Source: Isoperla grammatica
Taxonomy: Eukaryota; Arthropoda; Insecta; Plecoptera; Perlodidae
Length of the DNA: 64,000 bases
Reading direction: 5' to 3'
Assembly: GCA_945910005.1 (NCBI GenBank)
Contig: OX246743.1
Location: 8,095,089 to 8,159,088 of the forward strand
The first letter of the stretch is position 1. Every line of letters begins with the position of its first letter. The position numbers and the translations under genes are program-made. Below are positions 35,101 through 44,759 of the stretch, piece by piece. The notes under the pieces were generated by a model. The model was given only the letters and a program-made list of their open reading frames with translations. It made no database searches and was not told where the DNA came from.

Positions 35101-38100
35101 TATCACGTCGGGTGTGAGAGAGTGAGTCAGGGTCCCACTGGGGCAAGCAGAGTGCGTGAGAGCGGATGGACGCACGTAATATCAAGAGCAACAGGTAGAC
35201 ATAGCTCGCAGGTAGATGTATCACGTCGGGTGTGAGAGAGTGAGTCAGGGGCCCACTGGGGCAAGCAGAGTGCGTGAGAGCGGATGGACGCACGTAATAT
35301 CAAGAGCAACAGGTAGACATAGCTCGCAGGTAGATGTATCACGTCGGGTGTGAGAGAGTGAGTCAGGGGCCCACTGGGGCAAGCAGAGTGCGTGAGAGCG
35401 GATGGACGCACGTAATATCAAGAGCAACAGGTAGACATAGCTCGCAGGTAGATGTATCACGTCGGGTGTGAGAGAGTGAGTCAGGGGCCCACTGGGGCAA
35501 GCAGAGTGCGTGAGAGCGGATGGACGGACGCACGTAATATCAAGAGCAACAGGTAGACATAGCTTTCAGGTAGATGTATCACGTCGAGTGTGAGAGAGTG
35601 AGTCAGGGGCCCACTGGGGCAAGCAGAGTGCGTGAGAGCAGATGGACGCACGTAATATCAAGAGCAACAGGTAGACATAGCTCGCAGGTAGATGTATCAC
35701 GTCGGGTGTGAGAGAGTGAGTCAGGGGCCCACTGGGGCAAGCAGAGTGCGTGAGAGCGGACGGACGGACGGACGCACGTAATATCAAGAGCAACAGGTAG
35801 ACATAGCTCGCAGGTAGATGTATCACGTCGGGTGTGAGAGACTGAGTCAGGGGCCCACTGGGGCAAGCAGAGTGCGTGAGAGCGGATGGACGCACGTTAT
35901 ATCAAGAGCAACAGGTAGACATAGCTCGCAGGTAGATGTATCACGTCGGGTGTGAGAGAGTGAGTCAGGGTCCCACTGGGGCAAGCAGAGTGCGTGAGAG
36001 CGGATGGACGCACGTAATATCAAGAGCAACAGGTAGACATAGCTCGCAGGTAGATGTATCACGTCGGGTGTGAGAGAGTGAGTCAGGGGCCCACTGGGGC
36101 AAGCAGAGTGCGTGAGAGCGGATGGACGGACGCACGTAATATCAAGAGCAACAGGTAGACATAGCTCGCAGGTAGATGTATCACGTCGGGTGTGAGAGAG
36201 TGAGTCAGGGGCCCACTGGGGCAAGCAGAGTGCGTGAGAGCGGATGGATGGACGCACGTAATATCAAGAGCAACAGGTAGACATAGCTCGCAGGTAGATG
36301 TATCACGTCGGGTGTGAGAGAGTGAGTCAGGGGCCCACTGGGGCAAGCAGATTGCGTGAGAGCGGATGGACGCACGTTATATCAAGAGCAACAGGTAGAC
36401 ATAGCTCGCAGGTAGATGTATCACGTCGGGTGTGAGAGAGTGAGTCAGGGTCTCACTGGGGCAAGCAGAGTGCGTGAGAGCGGATGGACGCACGTAATAT
36501 CAAGAGCAACAGGTAGACATAGCTCGCAGGTAGATGTATCACGTCGGGTGTGAGAGAGTGAGTCAGGGGCCCACTGGGGCAAGCAGAGTGCGTGAGAGCG
36601 GACGGACGCACGTAATATCAAGAGCAACAGGTAGACATAGCTCGCAGGTAGATGTATCACGTCGGGTGTGAGAGAGTGAGTCAGGGGCCCACTGGGGCAA
36701 GCAGAGTGCGTGAGAGCGGATGGACGCACGTTATATCAAGAGCAACAGGTAGACATAGCTCGCAGGTAGATGTATCACGTCGGGTGTGAGAGAGTGAGTC
36801 AGGGGCCCACTGGGGCAAGCAGAGTGCGTGAGAGCGGATGGATGGACGCACGTAATATCAAGAGCAACAGGTAGACATAGCTCGCAGGTAGATGTATCAC
36901 GTCGGGTGTGAGAGAGTGAGTCAGGGTCTCACTGGGGCAAGCAGAGTGCGTGAGAGCGGATGGATGGACGCACGTAATATCAAGAGCAACAGGTAGACAT
37001 AGCTCGCAGGTAGATGTATCACGTCGGGTGTGAGAGAGTGAGTCAGGGTCCCACTGAGGCAAGCAGAGTGCGTGAGAGCGGACGGACGCACGTAATATCA
37101 AGAGCAACAGGTAGACATAGCTCGCAGGTAGATGTATCACGTCGGGTGTGAGAGAGTGAGTCAGGGGCCCACTGGGGCAAGCAGAGTGCGTGAGAGCGGA
37201 CGGACGCACGTAATATCAAGAGCAACAGGTAGACATAGCTCGCAGGTAGATGTATCACGTCGGGTGTGAGAGAGTGAGTCAGGGTCTCACTGGGGCAAGC
37301 AGAGTGCGTGAGAGCGGATGGATGGACGCACGTAATATCAAGAGCAACAGGTAGACATAGCTCGCAGGTAGATGTATCACGTCGGGTGTGAGAGAGTGAG
37401 TCAGGGTCCCACTGAGGCAAGCAGAGTGCGTGAGAGCGGACGGACGCACGTAATATCAAGAGCAACAGGTAGACATAGCTCGCAGGTAGATGTATCACGT
37501 CGGGTGTGAGAGAGTGAGTCAGGGGCCCACTGGGGCAAGCAGAGTGCGTGAGAGCGGACGGACGCACGTAATATCAAGAGCAACAGGTAGGCATAGCTCG
37601 CAGGTAGATGTATCACGTCGGGTGTGAGAGAGTGAGTCAGGCGCCCACTGGGGCAAGCAGAGTGCGTGAGAGCGGATGGATGGACGCACGTAATATCAAG
37701 AGCAACAGGTAGACATAGCTCGCAGGTAGATGTATCACGTCGGGTGTGAGAGAGTGAGTCAGGGTCCCACTGAGGCAAGCAGAGTGCGTGAGAGCGGACG
37801 GACGCACGTAATATCAAGAGCAACAGGTAGACATAGCTCGCAGGTAGATGTATCACGTCGGGTGTGAGAGAGTGAGTCAGGGGCCCACTGGGGCAAGCAG
37901 AGTGCGTGAGAGCGGATGGACGCACGTAATATCAAGAGCAACAGGTAGACATAGCTCGCAGGTAGATGTATCACGTCGGGTGTGAGAGAGTGAGTCAGGG
38001 GCCCACTGGGGCAAGCAGAGTGCGTGAGAGCGGATGGACGCACGTAATATCAAGAGCAACAGGTAGACATAGCTCGCAGGTAGATGTATCACGTCGGGTG

Positions 38101-38567
38101 TGAGAGAGTGAGTCAGGGGCCCACTGAGGCAAGCAGAGTGCGTGAGAGCGGATTGACGCACGTAATATCAAGAGCAACAGGTAGACATAGCTCGCAGGTA
38201 GATGTGTCACGTCGGGTGTGAGAGAGTGAGTCAGGGGCCCACTGAGGCAAGCAGAGTGCGTGAGAGCGGATGGACGCACGTAATATCAAGAGCAACAGGT
38301 AGACATAGCTCGCAGGTAGATGTATCACGTCGGGTGTGAGAGAGTGAGTCAGGGTCCCACTGGGGCAAGCAGAGTGCGTGAGAGCGGATGGATGGACGCA
38401 CGTAATATCAAGAGCAACAGGTAGACATAGCTCGCAGGTAGATGTATCACGTCGGGTGTGAGAGAGTGAGTCAGGGTCTCACTGGGGCAAGCAGAGTGCG
38501 AGAGAGCGGATGGACGCACGTAATATCAAGAGCAACAGGTAGACATAGCTCGCAGGTAGATGTATCA
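32151..38567 (+). repeat. 118-bp satellite, about 54 tandem monomers
   Basis: The monomer runs GTGAGTCAGGGGCCCACTGG, then GCAAGCAGAGTGCGTGAGAG, CGGATGGACGCACGTAATAT, then CAAGAGCAACAGGTAGACAT up to TATCACGTCGGGTGTGAGAGA. Spacing is 118 bp, or 122-126 bp where GGAC/GGAT is duplicated in the CGGATGGACG part. Monomers are mostly 95 percent or more alike by eye. From about 36901 to 37860 three monomer types recur in order with a 358-bp period. Long open minus-strand frames only reflect the lack of stops in the monomer; 118 is not a multiple of three, so no coding repeat is implied. Confidence 0.97.
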
Positions 38568-38822
38568 TCACGGAAGGCGGAAGCTGCATTCCGATTCACT
38601 CTTGACGTCAGTGATTGCGGTTATATTATAGACTCCTTGATCGAGTGGTTGATTGGAAAATTATATACTTTATGACGTAATTCGAAGAAAAACCCATAAC
38701 AATAATCTACGCTAGAAAACTTGTACTATAATTAATTATGTGACTGTAAATTTGTTTTTATGTAACTAATGTGCGATAACACTTTGGCCTTACGACTCGT
38801 GATTTGTAGAAGTGAAAACACT
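38568..38822. other. Unique DNA right of the satellite
   Basis: Starts where the last monomer breaks off after GATGTATCA. Contains CTCTTGACGTCAGTG at about 38598-38612. No gene. Confidence 0.4.
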
Positions 38823-38975
38823 GATAGAGATGGCTCAAATGAGAACGCGCGGTTCTAAATAGGAAGGTCGCCAGTTCGATACCGCTCACCGGCTAAGGTT
38901 TCCTACGTATGAAATCAAGTCCTACGAACAGCCCTCGGGCATTCCTGCTCTATTGTCTGTATCAGTCTCAGGTAT
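38823..38975 (+). mobile_element. tRNA-derived SINE, decayed
   Basis: TGGCTCAAATGAG (A-box-like) and AGTTCGATACC (B-box-like, 38873-38883) are followed by GAACAGCCCTCGGGCATTCC at about 38936-38955. That tail is shared with the SINE at 20460-20632. Confidence 0.6.
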
Positions 38976-39056
38976 TCTCGTTCGGTCGTATACGCGTTTT
39001 ACATAGTTGCGTACTCATTAAACTCACATGTAAATCAAGTTTACGTCTAGAGTTGT

Positions 39057-39211
39057 ATAGTAGAGTAGAGAAGAGTAGAGTAGAGTAGAGTAGAGTAGAG
39101 TAGAGTAGAGTAGAGTAGAGTAGAGTAGAGTAGAGTAGAGTAGAGTAGAGTCGAGTAGAGTAGAGTAGAGTAGAGTAGAGTAGAGTAGACTAGAGTAGAC
39201 TAGAGTAGAGA
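39057..39211. repeat. (TAGAG)n pentanucleotide microsatellite
   Basis: About 30 units of TAGAG with rare substitutions. Confidence 0.97.
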
Positions 39212-39668
39212 AGGAGGTTGACTCTATAACATCGTATTTGCACACCTTCCATTTAAATGCATGTAATAAATATGAAGGCAATTAATTAAATCTTTGGCCA
39301 AGGTTATATTATATTTAATAAAAACATTACCTCTTCCAGGTTGCATGATTTACGTTCACACGTGTGCCTTGTCTGTGAGTGGATAGTCACCCGGAGGTGA
39401 ATCACTATTTGCTATCATCTTTATCCTTGTAAGAATATATCGACCAAAGCATCAGCTATACCGTTTCTAAAAGATAGAAACTTAGCTGCGTTCTAGATTA
39501 TATTCATCTCACGAATTTGCTTGGATTATCTGCCTTGCCGCTAGGACATAAACGGGACACCAACGGGATATGTTTTTTGCTTCGTAAATAGAGGGAATAT
39601 CCAATTGAATTGAAAGATTAGTTCTGGAACATCTCTAGTGGAACACGTGTATTACTATTGGCTGAGTG

Positions 39669-39917
39669 GGGAACGCAGAATGTCGACCTGCAGAAACTCA
39701 TCTACACGGAAGTAAAAGGAAGCCGCTATCTATCACTGGTACAAAAACTCGAACATTAGGCGCGATACCTTTGGCAGTAAAGGCGATAAGATAACGTGCT
39801 ATCAGTACACGGGTTAGGGGGTCATCCACTGTTGGGTTATACCTTTGGCGGTAAAGGTGATAAGATAACGCGTTATCAGGGGTTATATACTGTCGAGTTT
39901 CTGCAGGTCGACTTTAC
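39669..39917. mobile_element. Short inverted-repeat element, possible 8-bp target duplication
   Basis: GTCGACCTGCAGAAACTC near the left end is inverted at the right end (GAGTTTCTGCAGGTCGAC). GCTGAGTG lies at both outer edges (39661-39668 and 39918-39925), a candidate duplication. Two internal direct copies of ACCTTTGGC(A/G)GTAAAGG carry GATAAGATAACG. Confidence 0.6.
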
Positions 39918-40221
39918 GCTGAGTGAGATTAATAATTTCCGATGGATGAATTCTGGAACGCGGCTATAAAGTGTAGGCTACACTAGTCCCAAAGTATGCC
40001 TATATAGTTTTATGCCCAGCTCACATTCTTTTCTGACGGCCCTTTTAAGCACGCTGTTTCAACTAAAACCGACAGATTCGTGTCGTTATTTCGTACATTC
40101 TCAAAGGTAGAGCTTATATAGTAGAGTGGACAAGCAGCCTCATTTGGCACTCCCACTGTGTTTAGAATTTCCATGTAACCAACCGAGAGTTGTATTATTG
40201 CTGATGGACGTGTTAGGAATT

Positions 40222-40358
<137 letters not shown>

Positions 40359-40875
40359 ATTGGAATTAGAGAAGTAGAAATAGCTTGGTCCTCTTGGACT
40401 CAGCTATTTCGGAAGCATTTCCAAAACTATAGATTCGACAGTATGCTCACTATGAGGTGAATTCGCGAGCTTCTAGGAGGCTCACTGTCGTGATTAGTGG
40501 AATATGTTGTTTTAAACTAATTAGAATATAATGTGCAATGTGTATGTACTTGGGTGACAAATGACTGCATATATACATTATTGAGGAAATCCTTTATTAG
40601 AAGTATTTATATCTTGGCTGGAGGCGTTTCCCATAAAGCAACCTATAATCTAACTACTTCAAGGTCAGAATAAGAAATAATATAATATCATCATGACAAA
40701 CAAAAAATGCCATATAGATTGCAGATGCAAGGGGCCTGCTTTGCTTTTTCGATTAACATTTCAATTATCCATGTACTGTACAATAGATTTCCACACAAAA
40801 AAGTTTAATTGAAAATGTATGACAATTCGGATTTGTCTTCATTATTAGGTGGTTTCTCAAAGTTAGTGACCGGGG
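40359..40875. other. Intergenic
   Basis: AT-rich; nothing recognised. Confidence 0.4.
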
Positions 40876-41330
40876 CCTGCAAAGAGGGTCTCGTACATAT
40901 TGTCTCTCCCTATTCTTGATCCATCACAGTTTTCTCAAATTTCCTTTACTTTATGCCCATATTTCTTGTCATTCATGCTGGCCCTGTTTGCGACATGAAA
41001 NNNNNNNNNNNNNNNNNNNNNNNNNNNNNNNNNNNNNNNNNNNNNNNNNNNNNNNNNNNNNNNNNNNNNNNNNNNNNNNNNNNNNNNNNNNNNNNNNNNN
41101 NNNNNNNNNNNNNNNNNNNNNNNNNNNNNNNNNNNNNNNNNNNNNNNNNNNNNNNNNNNNNNNNNNNNNNNNNNNNNNNNNNNNNNNNNNNNNNNNNNNN
41201 TGCCTGCAAAGAGTGTCTCGTGCATATTGTCTTTCCCTATTCGTGGTCCATCACAGTTTCCTCAAATTTCCTTTACTTTATGCCCATCTTTCTTGTCATT
41301 CATGCCGGACCTCCTTGCGACCTGAAAGCC
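40876..41330 (+). repeat. Direct repeat of about 125 bp straddling an assembly gap
   Basis: The sequence from 40876 (CCTGCAAAGAGGGTCTCGT) to 41000 is repeated, at roughly 90 percent identity by eye, from 41202 to about 41328. The 200 Ns at 41001-41200 lie exactly between the copies. Confidence 0.88.
41001..41200. other. Assembly gap, 200 N
   Basis: Exactly 200 N, probably a placeholder size. Confidence 0.99.
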
Positions 41331-41739
41331 ACCCCGTCTCCAGTTGGGCCCGGGGATATAGTAGCTCATACTTAGTAGCGCCTACATCATACACTCATAA
41401 TATTTGGAATGTGTATACGCTGTATAGGCCACTGTAAAAACGTGTCGTGGTTATGCATTGTTCTTATCGATACGGATTTTATTATTTGGTGTTTTACGAC
41501 ATAACGTCGGATCCTTTGTTGCCTTTAACGACAGACAGAGCTACCTATTGTTATTTACATTCTAAAGGCCCGTTAAGAACGAACTTTGTTGACAACTTAA
41601 AAAGCTTGTATTATGGTCAAATACCGGTTTAAATGTGGTTATTGTATGATTTAACAATATCTCTAGCCTGTTATTTAAAGCATTATGCAACTTTCTATAC
41701 TGATAGTGATAAGTTTAATAGTTTATGAATTAGAGCCTA

Positions 41740-42039
41740 TAGGGCACTAGCAACACCAAAAGACAACAATGAAACAAATGAATTGAATCGATGGACAAAC
41801 AACAAGCTGTCAAAAAATAATTTCGTCTGATTTTGGAAAACAAAACAAAAAACAAACAAATACACATACAAAACTTTCACTTAATCGTTATCTATCATTA
41901 AAAGTTTTAAATTGCGAGCAGTTACTATTGCTACACTTGTTTTTATTTCTATGGTTGCAATTTTATTATTTTGACAGCTGATGGCCATCAGTTCAATTAA
42001 TTTGTTCCATTGTTGTCTTTCGGTGTTGCTAGTGCCCTT
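41740..42039. mobile_element. MITE, 300 bp, TA target
   Basis: Terminal inverted repeats of about 47 bp begin with AGGGCACTAGCAACACC, and both contain AAAGACAACAATG. TA flanks each side (41738-41739 and 42040-42041). Interior AT-rich, non-coding. A TA target suggests a Tc1/mariner-type non-autonomous element. Confidence 0.78.
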
Positions 42040-43500
42040 TACGAGTGCAATAATCACTGGCGTAACGAGACATTAAATAAAATATTCTCACTTGACCCCT
42101 TGACCCCTAAAAGATGCAAGCTTATATCGACGCTCATTTCCATGGTGCTAAAATTATTTACGATCTAGAAAAATTTGGCTTTTTATGGTCTGAATTACGT
42201 TTGTTTAATCTGTGATTCGGATGTCAAGGTGATTTATATCGCCAAGTCAAGGTGATGTATATAAACTACATTTAAAACTTAATCGTTTCTAGAAATTTGT
42301 ACAAAAATGCTTTCCTGATTGATAACATGTTCGTGGAGAATGGTTATATAAACATAAAAAGCGGGGGTCATGATTGTGTAAGGTAAACTTGTGTTGTGCA
42401 AATGTTTTCTAGGTAGATTGAGCGCCAAGCCAGTTTTTCAGAACCAGCCTCAATTTTCAGCCATTGAAAACCACTCAAAAAAGAAAACGACATGAAATTA
42501 GCATTGAGCCGGTTTAAGAAGTAAGAACAAAGGCTCTGAGAAGTCGGAGATTGGAACCGGTTCTTGAAATATAGGAACCTTTGGGTCACTGACGATTCTG
42601 CGATCTCGCTTTTCGCTAGAACTATTCATATAATATTGTGATTATTTCTCCGTTGGAATATTCAAAGAAAGATCTTAGAAACTAAAAACGTGAAAGCTGG
42701 GATTCATTTAAGTGACTAAATTCAAAGAAAATCTTGGATAAGTCAAGTCTTAGTTTCATTATCGTACACAGAATGTAATTATAAAAATAAAATAATAAGT
42801 GATACGATGTCAAAAATGTATCAAGCACAATGTATAAGAAAATTATGATTATTTATTAAGTTAAAACCTAGAGAGTATTTATGAAAATTTGCGGGAGGGG
42901 GGGGGGGGGGGGGGGCCAAGGAGGCACTCGCCTCCTCTGCTGGCCGCGACCGACTCGCCAATATTATGTTGCTCTTGTAGATAGACACTTATTGTGTGTA
43001 CTTGTGCGTGCATGCGAGAGAGCGTAAATATTGTTATTGAAATTCCCCCCCCCCCAAACCCGCGTAAAAATTTTGTGGGCGCCCTTGTTCAACAGGCAAC
43101 ACAGTACAATGTGTATTCGGCTGATGACTGGATCTGGTGCAACTTACCAGTCATAGGAACACCTTGCAATGTCCTGGTCAGTTGTATCATCTCATGAAAG
43201 TACGCAAATCTTATGCAACGAGTGTAACTGTGGTGTAACTGCATTGATGCATAGTCCCTCCCCCGTGTTTGTGGTCAAGTGAAGTAGGCCTACATTTCAC
43301 ACATGGTTAGCAATCAGCCCGGAAGACGAGTAGCTGTGCGAGTAGCTTATCGGACTTCCCCGGAGGCGACGGAACCTAAACGCGTGGGGCGGGAACACAT
43401 GAATCATTTGCGTCTTCTCGACTCGACGAAGAACAAAAATAGACCATCGTAAAGGGGGCGTGTCCATTAGCGAAATTCATTGAAGGAAAAACGAAAGCTA
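42040..43500. other. Intergenic region upstream of the growth-factor gene
   Basis: No gene. A G19 run lies at 42897-42915. From about 43330 the sequence becomes GC-richer toward the promoter. Confidence 0.5.
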
Positions 43501-43557
43501 TCCCGCCGCGCATCACAAGTGACGTCGATGCTGCGGCTGCCGCCGCCACCGCGTGTG

Positions 43558-43566
43558 TATATAAAA
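43558..43566 (+). promoter_or_regulatory. TATA box of the PDGF/VEGF-like gene
   Basis: TATATAAAA in a GC-rich setting, about 135 bp before the ATG. Transcription would start near 43588-43592. No ATG occurs between there and the start codon at 43701. Confidence 0.7.
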
Positions 43567-43700
43567 CAAGTGGTCGTGGGTGTAGACCACACATTGTCGT
43601 CTTGACGGCCTTCGGGAGAGCATCGCCGTTGCCCGTAGACGCGCCGCGCCGGTAGCACAACCACCTGTTGAGTATAGTAGCTTCGCGACACCGCCGCGAC

Positions 43701-44150
43701 ATGACTTCTGTGACCGTCTCGTGTGTGTTCCTGTTGGTGATGGCGTTGTTCCTCGTCGTGGTATCGAGCTACTCGACGGGAGTCGTTCCGTGGGTCGTAT
43801 TGAACGCGCAGAGGAACGACTTCGACCAGCACATGTCGAGGGTGAAGCGATTCAAGTGTGTACATCCGAGGCATCGGGCTGTCAATGTCACCGGATGGTT
43901 TAACCTGACGACGGAGCAGAGGGTGGATCCCGAAATGACGGTGCTGCATGTGTGCGACGCCGGCGCTGGATGCTGTTTGAAGCCGGGGGAGTCCTGTCTT
44001 CCCGTCCTGGAGGAATCCGAAGACGTAGAATTGGTGTTTAAGATTACGAATTTGATAGGCTTAGACCTACAGGATAAAGTGAGATATGAGACTGTCGTCA
44101 AGAAGAATCATACGCGATGTCGTTGTCAAGGTGAAGACGCACCTAAGTGA
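43701..44150 (+). CDS. Secreted PDGF/VEGF-like cystine-knot growth factor
   Basis: 149 residues. Residues 1 to about 27 form a signal peptide (VSCVFLLVMALFLVVVSS core). RVKR at 47-50 is a furin-type site placed just before the cysteine domain. The domain reads FKCVHPR (C53), VLHVCDAGAGCC (C85, C91, C92), GESCLPV (C99) and HTRCRCQ (C140, C142). The CC-x6-C spacing, the CLPVLEES stretch and the final CxC match PDGF/VEGF cystine knots, ligands of receptor tyrosine kinases. Three N-glycosylation sequons are present (NVT, NLT, NHT). One of the eight canonical cysteines is missing: the usual CxGCC is GAGCC, with C85 six residues before C91. The start is the first ATG after the TATA box. The frame is a single exon, although CAAG/GTGAAG right after the CxC could be a donor to a further exon. 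Other cystine-knot ligands are less likely. Confidence 0.75.
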   Translation: MTSVTVSCVFLLVMALFLVVVSSYSTGVVPWVVLNAQRNDFDQHMSRVKRFKCVHPRHRAVNVTGWFNLTTEQRVDPEMTVLHVCDAGAGCCLKPGESCLPVLEESEDVELVFKITNLIGLDLQDKVRYETVVKKNHTRCRCQGEDAPK

Positions 44151-44472
44151 TCAACAGTTCGTCGGACAGCGCGTATTGTTATCATTCTCATCGTACATTC
44201 ACGCATTTATTTATTGCCATTAAAAACAGAACAGTGCGCCATTATTAAATTGTTATTTATTGTCTCGTCATTGACTAAGAAACCACTTAGTGTTGGATAT
44301 CTGTGATATTTTACATATGTTTGTGTATTTAAACTATATTTATTGAATTTATGTGCCATAGTGAGTTTTATGGAAGAGACGTGGGTCTGATTTTTGTACA
44401 TGTTTTTTTTTACTTCGATGTGCAGTGTGTGTCCATTTTTTCAAATATGTTTTAATCAGTATAAAATATTAA

Positions 44473-44478
44473 AATAAA
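44473..44478 (+). terminator. Poly(A) signal of the PDGF/VEGF-like gene
   Basis: AATAAA about 320 bp after the stop codon, ending an AT-rich 3' UTR. Confidence 0.65.
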
Positions 44479-44479
44479 C

Positions 44480-44716
44480 ATGCTGCAACTATTGAAACCC
44501 GTGTTTTTCTGTTTGTTGTTCCTTGTGGCGTTATGCCTCCTAGTACAAGTTCAACACGGCAAGATAATCTCGCAACACGCTCCGGGCAATGACAAGAGCG
44601 CTGATTGGCCAATGGAACTTGCAGCTTACATAATAATTGCTATTTACCGAGTGAGATCTAGGAACAACTCAATGACATTCCTGTTTTCCGCGCACAGTCG
44701 GCCGGCTTTCCTCTGA
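44480..44716 (+). CDS. Small open frame with a hydrophobic N-terminus, doubtful
   Basis: 78 residues from an ATG with A at -3. The N-terminus MLQLLKPVFFCLLFLVALCL looks like a signal peptide. The rest (SADWPMELAAYIIIAIYRV, ending SAHSRPAFL) has no clear family. The ATG lies 1 bp after the AATAAA of the preceding gene and AATAAA recurs at about 44758. There is no amidation or dibasic signal at the C-terminus. It could be a small secreted peptide gene, but chance is at least as likely. Confidence 0.2.
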   Translation: MLQLLKPVFFCLLFLVALCLLVQVQHGKIISQHAPGNDKSADWPMELAAYIIIAIYRVRSRNNSMTFLFSAHSRPAFL

Positions 44717-44759
44717 AGACACACGAAGAAGATGAACGCACGGATTATCTTGAAACAAA

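Noticed and set aside
32090..38328. Dozens of overlapping minus-strand frames (94-174 codons) with SHALCLPQWAPDSLSHTRRD-like repeats
   Set aside because: They are translations of the 118-bp satellite. The period is not a multiple of three and the frames cycle, so no repeated protein is encoded.
40916..41437. Frames crossing the N gap
   Set aside because: They depend on unknown bases and on a duplicated non-coding segment.
43376..43949. Minus-strand frames opposite the growth-factor gene
   Set aside because: Shadows of the plus-strand coding sequence, with no family features.
44480..44716. NPF/NPY-type neuropeptide precursor
   Set aside because: The resemblance (ELAAYI, SRPAF) lacks the amidation signal, spacing and cleavage sites of that family; kept only as a doubtful small frame.
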